A stretch of DNA of 24,299 bases from the NCBI GenBank assembly GCA_900546615.1, contig URDJ01000039.1, forward strand, positions 1-24,299, in the 5' to 3' direction. The first letter of the stretch is position 1. Every line of letters begins with the position of its first letter. Of this stretch, positions 10,442 to 20,308 are shown in pieces. The position numbers and the translations under genes are program-made. The DNA is from an uncultured Eubacteriales bacterium. GTDB taxonomy: Bacteria; Bacillota; Clostridia; Oscillospirales; Oscillospiraceae. The notes under the pieces are model-generated. The model did not search any database. It was not told the DNA's origin and saw nothing but the letters and a program-made list of their open reading frames with translations.

Positions 10442-12283
10442 TCAGCTCAGCTCGAACATACCGTTATACAGTTTATAATATAGCCCCCGCTGCTCGAGCA
10501 GGTCGTCGTGGTCGCCGCGCTCGGCTATTCGACCGTGCTCCAGCACCATGATGGCGTTGGAATTCCGCACGGTCGAGAGCCGGTGCGCTATGACGAACAC
10601 CGTTCGGCCCTCCATCAGTCGGTCCATAGCCCTCTCTATCAGAGCCTCCGTGCGCGTGTCGACCGAGCTGGTGGCCTCATCCAGAATGAGAACCGGAGGG
10701 TCCGCTACCGCCGCCCTCGCTATCGCCAGCAGCTGCCTTTGCCCCTGCGAGAGGTTCGCTCCGTCCGAGGTCACCATCGTATCATAGCCCTGCGGCAGCC
10801 TCCTTATGAACGAGTCAGCGTTCGCCACTTTCGCCGCAGCCTCGATCTCCTCCCGGCTCGCGTCCAGCCTGCCGAAGCGGATGTTGTCCGCAATCGTTCC
10901 CGTGAACAGGTGCGTATCCTGCAGCACCATGCCCAGTGAGCGCCTCAGCGACTCCTTGCTGATCTCGCGTACGTCCAGCCCGTCATAGGTGACCCGGCCG
11001 CTCTCCACCTCGTAGAAGCGGTTTATGAGGTTCGTTATCGTTGTCTTTCCGGCGCCGGTTGAGCCGACGAAGGCTATCTTCTGGCCGGGACGCGCGTAGA
11101 GGCTTATGCCGTGCAGTACCGGATGTCCCTTCTCGTAGCCGAAGTCCACATTCTCGAAGCGGACGTCCCCGCGCAGGGGCCTGAGCGTCCCGTCCGGGCT
11201 GCGCCAGGCCCATTTGCCTGTCTTTTTCCCGCTCTCTTTCAGCTGCCCGCCGGTCTCCTCCACGTTCACCAACACGGTCCTGCCCTCGTCGATCTCCGGC
11301 TTCTCGTCCATGACCTCGAAGACCCTCTCGGCCCCGGCAAGCGCCGCGAGCAGGAAGTTCGACTGCTGTGTGAACTGGTTTATCGGCGCTGCTGCCTGAC
11401 GGACAAACACGAGGTAGCTCGCAAGACTGCCCGCGTCAGTCATGCCCGTGAGCGCCATGATGCCACCGAGCACGGCGACGATGGCATAGTTTATGTACGA
11501 GATGCTCACGACGGCGGGGACCATCGTTGAGGCGTAGCTCTGGGCGCTGGTACCGGCCCTCCTGAGCGCGTCGTTTTTTGCTTCAAAGTCCTCCATGCAT
11601 ATGCTCTCGTGGTTGAAGACCTTGACGACCTTCTGGCCGTTTACCATCTCCTCGATGTATCCGTCCAGCTCGCCGAGGCAGCGTTGCTGTTTGTTGTAGT
11701 ACATCTTGCTCCGCTTCCCGCTGTACCTTATGTAGAGGAACATTGCGGCGTAGCAGACGGCCACAACCAGCGAGAGCTGCCAGTTGAGCACAAAGAGCAG
11801 GATGAGCGTGCCCGCCATCTGGATAAAGCTCTGTATGACCATTGCGAAGCTGTTGTTGAGGGCGTCGGCGATGGTGTCGATGTCGTTTGTGAAGTAGCTC
11901 ATGACATCGCCGCGGTTACGGCTGTCGAAATACTGAAGCGGCAAGGTCTGGAGGTGGGCAAAGAGGTCGCGGCGGATGTCAAAGAGCGACCTCTGCGCCA
12001 TCGTGACCATGCACTGGGTGTAGCCCAGTGCGCAGAGCACGCCAAGGCCGTAGACGCAGGCGGTAAATATGACACCCGCAACAAAACTGCCCCAGTCCCC
12101 GCCGGTGAGGCTGTTGACAACGGGGCGTATCATGTACGTCCCGACGAGGTTGGCAATGGCGCTCACGGTGACGAGCAGTGCAACGGCAAAGAGCAGCGTC
12201 CGGTAATGTCCCATATAGCTGAGCAGCCGCCGGACCGTCTGCCAGAGATGTTTGGGCTTTTTACCGCTGAGCGGACGCGCCAT
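10442..12283 (-). CDS. ABC exporter half-transporter with consensus ATPase site (TM288-like)
   Basis: A 613-residue type IV ABC exporter half: six membrane helices in about 30-320, then a nucleotide-binding domain with Walker A GSTGAGKT (407-414), signature LSQGQ (511-515), Walker B VLILDE (531-536) with catalytic Glu536, and H-loop His567. The LSQGQRQLL variant is what TM288-type subunits carry when paired with a partner having a degenerate site, as the upstream gene has. ATG 12283 is preferred, because GGGAGG (12292-12297) is 8 nt upstream; an in-frame GTG at 12292 overlaps that site. The gene overlaps the upstream half-transporter by 23 bp. Substrate unknown; multidrug export is typical. 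Confidence 0.93.
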   Translation of the reverse strand: MARPLSGKKPKHLWQTVRRLLSYMGHYRTLLFAVALLVTVSAIANLVGTYMIRPVVNSLTGGDWGSFVAGVIFTACVYGLGVLCALGYTQCMVTMAQRSLFDIRRDLFAHLQTLPLQYFDSRNRGDVMSYFTNDIDTIADALNNSFAMVIQSFIQMAGTLILLFVLNWQLSLVVAVCYAAMFLYIRYSGKRSKMYYNKQQRCLGELDGYIEEMVNGQKVVKVFNHESICMEDFEAKNDALRRAGTSAQSYASTMVPAVVSISYINYAIVAVLGGIMALTGMTDAGSLASYLVFVRQAAAPINQFTQQSNFLLAALAGAERVFEVMDEKPEIDEGRTVLVNVEETGGQLKESGKKTGKWAWRSPDGTLRPLRGDVRFENVDFGYEKGHPVLHGISLYARPGQKIAFVGSTGAGKTTITNLINRFYEVESGRVTYDGLDVREISKESLRRSLGMVLQDTHLFTGTIADNIRFGRLDASREEIEAAAKVANADSFIRRLPQGYDTMVTSDGANLSQGQRQLLAIARAAVADPPVLILDEATSSVDTRTEALIERAMDRLMEGRTVFVIAHRLSTVRNSNAIMVLEHGRIAERGDHDDLLEQRGLYYKLYNGMFELS

Positions 12284-14012
12284 CGGCCTCACCTCCCTTC
12301 ATCTGCGAGGCATAGATTTCCTGATAAATCGGGTCCTCCGCGAGGAGCTGCGTATGCGTGCCGACGGCGTGGATGCGGCCGTCGTCGAGTATGACGATCT
12401 TATCGGTGTTCATGACGGAGGATATCCTCTGCGCTATGACGATCTTGGTCACACCGCGAAGCTGCGCGAGCGCCGAGCGTATCCTGGCCTCGGTGGCCGT
12501 GTCCACGGCGGAGGTGGAGTCGTCGAAAATCAGCACCTTCGGGTCTTTGAGCAGCGCGCGTGCGATGCACAGGCGCTGCTTCTGGCCGCCGGAGACGTTT
12601 ACACCGCCCTGTCCGAGGTCGGTGTCCAGGCCCTTCGGCATGCGCTCGATGAACTCGTCGGCGCAGGCTATGCGGCAGGCGGCCATGAGATTTTCATCGT
12701 CGGCGCTGGCGTCGCCCCAGAGCAGGTTTTCGCGTATCGTGCCGGAAAAGAGCACGTTCTTCTGCAGTACCATGGCGACGGCGTCGCGCAGGGCGGCGAG
12801 GTCGTAGGAGCGCACGTCGAGTCCGCCCACCTTTACCGAACCCTCCGTTGCGTCGTAGAGCCGGGGGATGAGCTGTACGAGCGTTGTCTTGGCCGAGCCG
12901 GTGCCGCCGAGTATGCCCACGGTCTCGCCGGCGCCTATGTGCAGGTTTACGTCGGAGAGCGCATACTCGGAGGCGTCGGCCCTGTACTTGAAGGAGACGT
13001 TCTCGAACTGGATCTCCCCGTCGCGCACCTGCATGACGGCGTCGTCGGGGGAGGAGAGGGCGGGCTGCTCGTCGAGCACCTCGGCTATGCGCCGGGCGCT
13101 GGCGAGGGAGCGGGTGAGCAGCAGGAATACGTTGGAGATGAACATCATGGAGTTCATCACCTGCAAAACATAACTCAAAAAGCCGGTCAGCTCGCCGACC
13201 TGCAGCTCGGACCTCGAGATCATGCCGCCGCCGAACCACATGATGCCCACGATGGCGCTGTACATTGCCAGCTGGAAGGAGGGAAGGTTCAGCAGGGCCC
13301 TTCTGAAGGTGCCGAGGCTCGTGCCCATGAGCGAGGAATTTACCTCGCCGAACTTGCCTTCCTCGTACTCTCCGCGCACGAAGGCCTTGACTGCTCGGAT
13401 GGCGGTGAGGTTTTCCTGTACGACGGCGTTGAGCCGGTCGACCGCCTTCTGGAGTATCGAGTAGCGGGGCGCTACGCTGCGGACTATGAAGAACATGATG
13501 CCCCCGAGTACGGGAGTGCAGACGATGAAGACGAGGGCTAGCCTTGCGTTCATCATGATCGACAGCCCGATGCCCATTATGAGCATGACCGGGCTGCGCA
13601 CCAGCGGGCGCATGCCGGAGATCACGGCATTCTGTATGACCGTGACGTCGGTGGTCATCCTTGTGACGAGGCTCGAGACCTCGAAGTGGTCGAGGTTCTG
13701 GAAGGCGTAGTCCTGCACTCTGCGGAACTCCTCTTTGCGGATGTTGGCCCCGAGACCATAGGCCGCGCGCGCGCCGAAGCGGGCGTGCAGCAGCCCGCTG
13801 ATGAGGGCGAGGATTGCGCAGACTCCCATTTGTACGCCTTTCATGAGGATATAGTGCACGTCGCGGTTGGCAACGCCGACATCTATGAGGTCGGCCATAA
13901 GCACGGGTATGACCAGCTCGAAAAAGGTCTCGACCAGCACGAGGAACATGCCGAGCAGCATATATCGCCTGTATTCCCGAAGGCAGGAGAAGATACGTCT
14001 GAGTTCAGGCAT
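12261..14012 (-). CDS. ABC exporter half-transporter with degenerate ATPase site (TM287-like)
   Basis: A 583-residue exporter half with six predicted membrane helices (about 16-310) and a nucleotide-binding domain. Walker A is GGTGSAKT (369-376), with Ala374 where Gly is usual. Signature is VSGGQ (473-477). Walker B is VLIFDD, so Asp498 replaces the catalytic Glu, and Gln528 replaces the H-loop His. Loss of both catalytic residues here, with a complete set in the partner, is the hallmark of asymmetric heterodimeric exporters such as TM287/288 and BmrCD. It lies in a tightly overlapping operon: 8 bp with the MarR gene upstream, 23 bp with the partner downstream. Probably a drug or peptide exporter controlled by that MarR protein. 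Confidence 0.93.
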   Translation of the reverse strand: MPELRRIFSCLREYRRYMLLGMFLVLVETFFELVIPVLMADLIDVGVANRDVHYILMKGVQMGVCAILALISGLLHARFGARAAYGLGANIRKEEFRRVQDYAFQNLDHFEVSSLVTRMTTDVTVIQNAVISGMRPLVRSPVMLIMGIGLSIMMNARLALVFIVCTPVLGGIMFFIVRSVAPRYSILQKAVDRLNAVVQENLTAIRAVKAFVRGEYEEGKFGEVNSSLMGTSLGTFRRALLNLPSFQLAMYSAIVGIMWFGGGMISRSELQVGELTGFLSYVLQVMNSMMFISNVFLLLTRSLASARRIAEVLDEQPALSSPDDAVMQVRDGEIQFENVSFKYRADASEYALSDVNLHIGAGETVGILGGTGSAKTTLVQLIPRLYDATEGSVKVGGLDVRSYDLAALRDAVAMVLQKNVLFSGTIRENLLWGDASADDENLMAACRIACADEFIERMPKGLDTDLGQGGVNVSGGQKQRLCIARALLKDPKVLIFDDSTSAVDTATEARIRSALAQLRGVTKIVIAQRISSVMNTDKIVILDDGRIHAVGTHTQLLAEDPIYQEIYASQMKGGEADGASAQR

Positions 14013-14448
14013 CCGGGCAGACCTCCTCCGAGCGAAGGTTCCGGTACGCGCGGCGGAGGAAGGAGGCGAACAGTTCCCTTTCCTCGTCGGAAAAGCCGCG
14101 GAGCAGCCGCTCGTCGAAGCGCGCGCCGCATTCAGACCAGGCGAGGGCGGCCTGCCGGCCCTTTTCAGTCAGCTCGACTATACCGCAGCGTTTGCGCGGT
14201 GAGCCCGCTTCGCGGGTTATAAAGCCATCGCGTTCGAGTGGGAGCAGCATCCGCGAGACTGCCGCCGGGTCGATCTCGAAGTAGTCGGCCAGTTCTTTCT
14301 GCATACAGCTGCCGTGTGCCAGCAAATAGCTCAGGAGCTTCGGTTGGCCGGCGCCGAGGCCGAGCGCCGCCCCCTCGCGCCGCAGCTCCGTCCTTTGGGC
14401 GTGGAACAGCCGGTAGAGCATCATGTGAAATCTGCGTTCCAACAGCAT
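14005..14448 (-). CDS. MarR-family transcriptional regulator
   Basis: A 147-residue winged-helix protein. The recognition helix and wing lie at about 50-87 (QKELADYFEIDPAAVSRMLL, then RDGFITREAGSPRKR). The outer helices (1-35 and 105-140) give the usual dimerisation domain. It heads the operon for the two ABC exporter halves, the common MarR-controlled drug-efflux arrangement; ligand binding would release repression. ATG at 14448 lies only 2 nt after AGGAGG, unusually tight; the in-frame TTG at 14442 would have better spacing (8 nt), so the true start may be two codons later. Tandem dyads downstream of the -10 box are its likely operator. Confidence 0.9.
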   Translation of the reverse strand: MLLERRFHMMLYRLFHAQRTELRREGAALGLGAGQPKLLSYLLAHGSCMQKELADYFEIDPAAVSRMLLPLERDGFITREAGSPRKRCGIVELTEKGRQAALAWSECGARFDERLLRGFSDEERELFASFLRRAYRNLRSEEVCPDA

Positions 14449-14460
14449 TGCCTCCTATAA

Positions 14461-14514
14461 TTGACAAATCAATGATTGACATATCAAGTATAGCACATAT
14501 AGAGAAAAAGTAAA
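14461..14514 (-). promoter_or_regulatory. MarR-exporter promoter with tandem operators
   Basis: On the minus strand, -35 TTTACT (14509-14514), a 16-bp spacer and -10 TATACT (14487-14492). Just downstream, two 12-bp dyads TTGACAAATCAA (14461-14472) and TTGACATATCAA (14476-14487) are spaced 15 bp apart, both TTGA/TCAA palindromes. They cover the start point, as expected for an autorepressing MarR protein. Confidence 0.75.
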
Positions 14515-14604
14515 GGGGAAGCGGGTGCTTGACAAAAAGGGAGGAAGGGTTTACGCTCCATACAAGGAGACCCTGCGGGGCGATAAAGTATGGAGATGGT
14601 GGTC

Positions 14605-15219
14605 ATGAAGGGCGACAATCGCAGTTTCTGGCAGAGGATGTCTCTGATCTACGCGAAATTCATGAGCGGGGCTGAACCAACGTATAAAGCGGTGTGCGAG
14701 AGGATCGGGCCGGAGCTGGACTCCGGGATGGAGGTGCTGGAGCTGGCCTGCGGGACGGGGCAGCTGAGCTATCCTCTGGCCGGCCGTGTGCGGAGGTGGA
14801 TAGCGAGCGATTTTTCGAGCATGATGCTGCAGAAGGCAAGGGGCGGCGGTCCCTGGCCGGAGGGGCTTTGCTTTGAGCCGCAGGATGCCACGGCGATCAG
14901 CTATCCGGACGGGAGCTTTGACGCGGTGGTCATGGCGAACGCGCTTCATATCATGCCGTACCCGGAGAAGGCGCTGGCGGAGTGTCGGAGGGTCCTCAAG
15001 GACGACGGAGCGCTGTACGTGCCGACCTTTGTAAAGGGCGTGACAAAGAGCAACAAGCTGAGGACGAGGCTGATCCGGCTGATGGGGTTGAAGGTCTTCC
15101 ACAACTACGACAGCGAGGGCCTGTGCCAGACCGTGGCCGACGCCGGGTTCAATATCACGGAGCGGGAGATGATGGGCAGCGCCCTGATGCCGCTCTGCTA
15201 TGTAAAGGCTGTAAAATGA
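14605..15219 (+). CDS. Class I SAM-dependent methyltransferase
   Basis: A 204-residue Rossmann-fold methyltransferase. Motif I is VLELACGTGQLS (44-55); the acidic end of strand 2 is ASDFSSMML (Asp69); motif II/III is DGSFDAVVMANALHIMP, followed by AECRRVLKDDGALYVPTFV. This is the UbiE/Methyltransf_11 type acting on small molecules; substrate unknown. ATG 14605 is taken because of the GGAGATGGTGG before it and because MKGDNRSFWQRM is the usual N-terminus; ATG 14590 is possible. It is divergent from the MarR gene. A TTGACA at 14529-14534 has only a poor -10 (TACGCT) at 17 bp, overlapping an AGGGT...ACCCT dyad (14546-14574), so an activator may be needed. Confidence 0.88.
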   Translation: MKGDNRSFWQRMSLIYAKFMSGAEPTYKAVCERIGPELDSGMEVLELACGTGQLSYPLAGRVRRWIASDFSSMMLQKARGGGPWPEGLCFEPQDATAISYPDGSFDAVVMANALHIMPYPEKALAECRRVLKDDGALYVPTFVKGVTKSNKLRTRLIRLMGLKVFHNYDSEGLCQTVADAGFNITEREMMGSALMPLCYVKAVK

Positions 15220-15229
15220 AAAAGGAACT

Positions 15230-15266
15230 GCCCCGCGCCCGATTTGATCGGGTGCGGGGCGGCTTT
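15230..15266. terminator. Bidirectional terminator between methyltransferase and MATE genes
   Basis: A 14-bp GC-rich stem (15230-15243 with 15247-15260, one G-U pair) and a TTG loop. It is 10 bp from each of the two converging stop codons, with modest T-runs on both strands. Confidence 0.85.
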
Positions 15267-15269
15267 GTT

Positions 15270-16649
15270 TCAGATATTTTCTCGTGTGACGGAGTTTATC
15301 CATTTGCCGGAACGGAGCCTCGGCAGGCAGAGGAAGACCTTGCAGATGTCGTCCAGACAGATGCAGATGTAAACGGCAGTGATGCCAAGGCCGAAGACCA
15401 GACCACAGAGGGCGGCTGCGGGCAGGCATACGCAGTAAAGCGGCACAACGTCGCACAAGAGAGCGTAGCGCACGTCCCCGCCTCCGCGGAACACTCCGAC
15501 TATGTTGCAGAGGTTCAGCGAGCGTATAGGCATTACGACCGCTATGAATGCCAGCATCATTTTGGCGATTTCCCCTGATTCAGCGGAGATGTCCATGAGC
15601 GGGAAGATGAAGCTGTCCAGCAGGGTAGCCCGTATGAGCAGCAGGATACCCATGCTCACGATACCGGTCGTGAAGCAGACGAAGTTGAGCGCCACTCCCT
15701 TGCCGTAGATATCCCCGGTCTCGCCGCAGCCGATGTCGCGGCCTATGATGACCGCCGTGGTATTGCCGGCGGCAAACAGCGCCACGGCCGCGAGCCTGTC
15801 TATGTTGCCGGCGATCGTGTACGCGGCGACGATGGGCGTGTTGTTCGGCATATGCGCCATGATGATGGAAAACAGCGACATGGCGAGGCTCCAGAGGCCT
15901 TCGTTGAGAACGACTGGCAGGGAGTACTTGATGAAGTCTCCGGCGATTATACGCCCGGGCCTTGCCATAAGCGCGGCGTTTATCGGCAGGCGCTTGCTCC
16001 ACAGCATGCAGCCGAGCACCACGACGACCTCGAACACGCGGCTCAGGAGCGTAGCGACGGCGGCGCCGGCGCAGCCGAGCGCGGGCGCGCCCCACTTGCC
16101 GAAGATGAACATGTAGTTGAGCAGGATGTTCAGCGCACCCGACGCGGTGAGCAGGAATGCTCCCAGCCCGGGATTCTCCATGCTTCGCTGCACAGCTATA
16201 TACACGCCCGAAAAGGACATGCAGACATAGGAAAAGCCGACTATCCGCGCATACTCAGCTCCCGGCTCCCAGAGGTCGGGGTTGTTCGTTACTATGCGCA
16301 TCATCTGCATCGGGAAGAAAAATGCCAGCAGGGCGATGAGGGAGGTCAGCCCGATGGAGACATAGTAGCCCATGCCCATTATCCGGTTTATAGCATCGAA
16401 CCTGCCCTTGCCGTAATATTGGGCGACGAGCACTCCGGTCCCGCTCTGAATGCCGAAGATGACGAGCGACAGTACAAAAAACACGGAGTTTGCCATGGAT
16501 ACGGCGGCGATCTCGGTCTCGCCCAGCGCGCCTACCATGAAGGTATCGGCAAGCGCCATGAAATTCGTGACGAAGTTTTGCAGTATCATCGGGAGCATCA
16601 GGGCTATGGCGCTCCTGTAAAAGCCCCGGCCCTGTCTCAGGTAGTGCAT
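15270..16649 (-). CDS. MATE-family multidrug/Na+ antiporter
   Basis: A 459-residue, very hydrophobic protein with about twelve membrane helices in two homologous halves. The N-terminus is MATE-like (YRSAIALMLPMILQNFVTNF, then ADTFMVGALGETEIAAVSMAN), and the second half begins FIKYSLPVVLNEGLWSLAMS, the matching repeat. MATE proteins export cationic compounds using Na+ or H+ gradients. ATG at 16649 lies one base after the stop of the upstream ABC gene, so the two are co-transcribed and probably coupled; AGGAC lies about 10 nt upstream. It is the last gene of a leftward run and is followed by a terminator. Substrate cannot be read from sequence. Confidence 0.93.
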   Translation of the reverse strand: MHYLRQGRGFYRSAIALMLPMILQNFVTNFMALADTFMVGALGETEIAAVSMANSVFFVLSLVIFGIQSGTGVLVAQYYGKGRFDAINRIMGMGYYVSIGLTSLIALLAFFFPMQMMRIVTNNPDLWEPGAEYARIVGFSYVCMSFSGVYIAVQRSMENPGLGAFLLTASGALNILLNYMFIFGKWGAPALGCAGAAVATLLSRVFEVVVVLGCMLWSKRLPINAALMARPGRIIAGDFIKYSLPVVLNEGLWSLAMSLFSIIMAHMPNNTPIVAAYTIAGNIDRLAAVALFAAGNTTAVIIGRDIGCGETGDIYGKGVALNFVCFTTGIVSMGILLLIRATLLDSFIFPLMDISAESGEIAKMMLAFIAVVMPIRSLNLCNIVGVFRGGGDVRYALLCDVVPLYCVCLPAAALCGLVFGLGITAVYICICLDDICKVFLCLPRLRSGKWINSVTRENI

Positions 16650-16650
16650 T

Positions 16651-19611
16651 TTATTCAGTCCTTAGTGCCTCCACAGGGTCGCGCCTTGCGGCGAAGCCGG
16701 AGGGAATGAGACCCGCGATGAAGGTCAGAATCATGGATATGAGCACGAGCGCAATCCCGCCGGAAGCGGGCAGGATGGCACGCAGGCTCTCGATGCCGGT
16801 AAGGTTCTGTACGATGGCGTTGATGGGTATGATGAGCAGCAGCGTTATGCCTATGCCTATGACGCCGGCTGCAAAGCCCTCGATGAGCGTCTCCGCGTTG
16901 AAGACGTTCGACACGTCCCGCTTCGACGCGCCGATGGAGCGGAGTATGCCTATCTCCTTGGTCCTCTCAAGCACGGAGATATAGGTGATGATGCCGATCA
17001 TTATGGAGGAAACCACGAGAGAGATGGCCACGAAGGCTATGAGCACATAGCTGATGGCGTTTATAATGGTGGACACCGAGCTCATGAGTATGGCAACGTA
17101 GTCCGTGTAGCTTATCTCGTCGTCCTCATTCTCGACGGAGGCGTTGTACTCGGAGATGATGCGGGCTATCTCGTCTTTGTCGGCGAAGCTCGCGGCGTAG
17201 AGGTTTATGGAGCTGGGGCTGTCCTTGTCGACGTAGCCGAGAAGCTCGAGGTTCTCCTCATACGTGCTCTCAGAGTACTTAGGCGGAAGCTTTTCCTCGT
17301 AGAAGTACTCGTACTGCTCGTCGGTGAGCGGGGTCATTGAGAGGGCCATAGCCAGCTGATCGGCGCTCATGGAGGCGAGCTGGGCCTTCGCGGCCTCGGC
17401 GTACTGCTCGCGCACGGCTTCGGCGGTCATGTCACGCACATAGCTCATGAGCGTCTCGTCGTCCATGTCCGCGATATAGTCGCGTATGGTCTCAGGGTCG
17501 ACGCCCATCTCCACGGCGTAGCCCTCGAGCATCATCTCCTCAATGTACTCGCGGGTCATGCCCTCCATGGCCTGCTCGACGGTGAGCGTCACGTAGTCCT
17601 CGGGCGCGCGCTCGGTGATGTCGGAGTAGAGCGCGGCGCGGCCGGAGACGTCGAGGCCCTCGATGTAGGCGTCGACGTCGGATTTTATCTCGTCCATGGT
17701 CGGCTCCGGTTCGTCGCCTGTTGCAAAGGGCAGACCGAGAATGGCGTCGGTCTCGGGGTCGGCGAGCTGTGCTTGAACGATATCCGAATCGTTCGACAGT
17801 TCGATTATCTTGTCGGTCAGCGCCGAGGTGTAGCCTATGGCGCCGGTCATCATGCCGGAGACGGCGTCCTCGTTCTGACGGACGATGCCGCTTATCTTAA
17901 GGGTGATGCCGGTGTCTTTGGAGTCGTAGAGGTATTCCATGCCCGCGCTGGAGCTGGTGAGGTCGGTGTACTTGCCTGTGGCCTCGTCCCAGACGTAGTA
18001 TTCGGGCCTGGATATGAGCTTGAAGGAGAGGCCGCAGAGTTCCTCATAGCTCCAGCTCTCGACCTCGGCGTTGAGGGTCTCGCCGGACATGCTGGCCTCG
18101 AAGCCATCGGCCATCTGCTCCTCAGTGCGCAGGCCGAGGGAGTAGAGCACGAGGTCGCTGACCTCGTTGTTCTTGTCCACGATGAGGACTACCTCATCGT
18201 AGCTCTGGGGCCAGGAGCCGTAGATGACATCGTACTGGCCCTCGAGCGTCTCGTCAATGAGGCTGTCCCCGTCCCCGGGCAGCATTTCCTGCCATACCTC
18301 GAAGCTGGAGTAAAAGTCGCCCATTGTGCTGAAGTAGCTGGAGTAGTCGCCTCCGTAGACGCTGCCCATCATCTCGTTGAGAAGGGTGACGACGTCGGAC
18401 TTCACTATGTTCCCGTCCGCGTCCTTCGTGTAGACGTCGAAGCCGAGGTCGTAGCCGTACTGAATGGCGCTGACGTAGTCCTCGAGGCCGCTGGCGCCGG
18501 ACTCGATGAACTCCTTGAAGGCCTTGAGGTTGTTTGTGTTAACGTCCATGGTGTTGAGGCTGTCCATGAGGTCGTACATGACGACGTTGGAGTAGACGGC
18601 GTCGAGCTCGTGCTGACTGCCGGAGGACGCCTCGTCATGCGCGCCGCTGAGGGCCTCGACCATGGAGCCGAGGTCGGCGGCCTCTGCCTCTATCGTGAGC
18701 GGGTAGGACGAGAGTGTGTCCTCCTGCACGCGGTCGATGTAGGTCTGTATACCGTTCGAGAGTGAAAGGATGAGCGCTATGCCGATTATGCCTATGCTGC
18801 CGGCGAAGGCCGTGAGGATGGTGCGGGCCTTCTTGGTCATGAGGTTGTTAAGCGAGAGGGACAACGCGGTGAGGAAGCTCATCGAGGGGCGTTTTTTGTC
18901 CGTTTCTGCGGCCCTTACAGGCACACTGCCCGGGTCGAAGGGGTCAGTGTCGCCCTTTATCTCGCCGTCGAGCAGGCGGACGATGCGGGTGGAGTAGCGC
19001 TCGGCGAGGTCGGGGTTGTGCGTGACCATGATGACGAGCTTGTCCTGGGCGATCTCCTTGAGCAGCCCCATTATCTGCACGCTGGTCTCGGAGTCGAGCG
19101 CGCCGGTCGGCTCGTCGGCAAGGAGGATATCGGGGTCGTTGATGAGCGCGCGGGCTATGGCGACGCGCTGCATCTGGCCTCCGGACATCTGGTTGGGCTT
19201 CTTGTTCAGCTGGTCGCCCAGCCCGACTTTTTCGAGCACTTTCACCGCTCTCTCGCGCCTCTCCGTCCTCGAGACGCCGGAGATGGTGAGCGCGAGTTCG
19301 ACGTTCGCGAGCACAGACTGGTGCGGGATGAGGTTGTAGGTCTGGAAGACGAAGCCTATGGAGTGGTTGCGGTAGGTGTCCCAGTCCTTGTCGCCGTACT
19401 CCTTAGTCGAGCGGCCGTTGATGATGAGGTCGCCCTCGGTGTACTTGTCGAGGCCGCCTATGATGTTCAGAAGCGTGGTCTTGCCGCAGCCGGATGGGCC
19501 GAGCACGCAGACGAATTCGCTCTGCCTGAAGCTGATGCTGACGCCGCGCAGCGCGTGGACGCTCATGTCGCCGGCGAGGTAGTCCTTGGTGATGTTCTTG
19601 AGTGTGAGCAA
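16651..19611 (-). CDS. MacB-like ABC transporter, ATPase-permease fusion with large extracytoplasmic domain
   Basis: A 986-residue fusion. The N-terminal ATPase domain has Walker [10 protein letters not shown] (38-46), signature MSGGQ (142-146), Walker B ILLADEP (162-168) and H-loop His198. TM1 follows at about 265-285. Then comes an acidic extracellular domain of ~500 residues (about 290-820), and three C-terminal FtsX-type helices with [19 protein letters not shown] and the closing [10 protein letters not shown]. MacB-type proteins are mechanotransmitters that move lipoproteins or peptides, or act in antimicrobial-peptide resistance, rather than classical transporters. The start is TTG at 19611 with AAAGGA rather far upstream (about 12 nt), so expression may be low or coupled. 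It lies 33 bp after ktrA and 1 bp before the MATE gene. Confidence 0.92.
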   Translation of the reverse strand: MLTLKNITKDYLAGDMSVHALRGVSISFRQSEFVCVLGPSGCGKTTLLNIIGGLDKYTEGDLIINGRSTKEYGDKDWDTYRNHSIGFVFQTYNLIPHQSVLANVELALTISGVSRTERRERAVKVLEKVGLGDQLNKKPNQMSGGQMQRVAIARALINDPDILLADEPTGALDSETSVQIMGLLKEIAQDKLVIMVTHNPDLAERYSTRIVRLLDGEIKGDTDPFDPGSVPVRAAETDKKRPSMSFLTALSLSLNNLMTKKARTILTAFAGSIGIIGIALILSLSNGIQTYIDRVQEDTLSSYPLTIEAEAADLGSMVEALSGAHDEASSGSQHELDAVYSNVVMYDLMDSLNTMDVNTNNLKAFKEFIESGASGLEDYVSAIQYGYDLGFDVYTKDADGNIVKSDVVTLLNEMMGSVYGGDYSSYFSTMGDFYSSFEVWQEMLPGDGDSLIDETLEGQYDVIYGSWPQSYDEVVLIVDKNNEVSDLVLYSLGLRTEEQMADGFEASMSGETLNAEVESWSYEELCGLSFKLISRPEYYVWDEATGKYTDLTSSSAGMEYLYDSKDTGITLKISGIVRQNEDAVSGMMTGAIGYTSALTDKIIELSNDSDIVQAQLADPETDAILGLPFATGDEPEPTMDEIKSDVDAYIEGLDVSGRAALYSDITERAPEDYVTLTVEQAMEGMTREYIEEMMLEGYAVEMGVDPETIRDYIADMDDETLMSYVRDMTAEAVREQYAEAAKAQLASMSADQLAMALSMTPLTDEQYEYFYEEKLPPKYSESTYEENLELLGYVDKDSPSSINLYAASFADKDEIARIISEYNASVENEDDEISYTDYVAILMSSVSTIINAISYVLIAFVAISLVVSSIMIGIITYISVLERTKEIGILRSIGASKRDVSNVFNAETLIEGFAAGVIGIGITLLLIIPINAIVQNLTGIESLRAILPASGGIALVLISMILTFIAGLIPSGFAARRDPVEALRTE

Positions 19612-19644
19612 GTTTTATACAGATCCTTTCTGGGTACGGGCGGT

Positions 19645-20292
19645 TCAGTCCCGGGTGACTTTGCGGATATCGACAAGGCTGCCGAGCACCAAGACATGCT
19701 CGTCCTTGACGAAGATGTAGGCGGGGTCGAGCACGGGGTGCAGGCTCTCTCCGCGCTTGGAGGCTATCAGGTTGAGGCTGTACTTGCTGCGCAGCCCGAC
19801 CTCGGCCACGGAGCGGCCTATCCACTCGTCCGGGGCCTCGATCTCACAGATGGCGCAGCCCTCGGACAGGCCGATGAAGTCGAAGATGCGGCTGGAGGAC
19901 TCGCGCACGGCGATGCGCTCCGCGGCGTCGCGTTCGGGATAGATGATAAAATCCGCGCCGCAGCGCATGAGGAACTTGGCTTCAAGGTCGCGGTCGGCTT
20001 TGCTGTAGACGCGCTTTGCGCCGAGTTCCTTGAGCTGGTCGGTTATTTCGAGGCAGGCCTGGAAGTTTTTGTTGACGCAGACGAAGCAGGCGTCGAAGTT
20101 CTGCACGCCGAAGGAGCGGAGCACTTCTATGTTGGCGCAGTCGCAGATCTTGGCGGAAGTGACGTAGGGCAGCATGTCCTCAAGCGCCTCGCCGTTTTGG
20201 TCTGCGATCATGACCTCGCACTTGTTTTTGCACAGGGCGCGGCAAAGATGGTGGCCGAAGGTGCCCATTCCGATTATGAGAAAGGATTTCAT
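19645..20292 (-). CDS. ktrA: Ktr potassium uptake regulatory subunit (RCK domain)
   Basis: A 215-residue cytoplasmic protein with an N-terminal RCK/KTN Rossmann domain: Gly8-x-Gly10-x-x-Gly13 in IIGMGTFGHHL and Asp31 at the end of strand 2, which would contact the ribose of NAD(H) or ATP/ADP. A C-terminal RCK_C domain follows (about 135-215). It forms an octameric ring that gates the KtrB channel. The start is ATG at 20292 with a strong AGGAGG. It sits 16 bp downstream of the gene for KtrB, the canonical partner order in this orientation. TrkA is the same superfamily, but the single-RCK length favours Ktr. Confidence 0.93.
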   Translation of the reverse strand: MKSFLIIGMGTFGHHLCRALCKNKCEVMIADQNGEALEDMLPYVTSAKICDCANIEVLRSFGVQNFDACFVCVNKNFQACLEITDQLKELGAKRVYSKADRDLEAKFLMRCGADFIIYPERDAAERIAVRESSSRIFDFIGLSEGCAICEIEAPDEWIGRSVAEVGLRSKYSLNLIASKRGESLHPVLDPAYIFVKDEHVLVLGSLVDIRKVTRD

Positions 20293-20308
20293 GTTTTAGA
20301 CCTCCTTG

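Noticed and set aside
12252..13541. 429-aa plus-strand frame opposite the ABC exporter genes
   Set aside because: No recognisable domain, no ribosome site of note, and it lies opposite a fully conserved ABC transporter.
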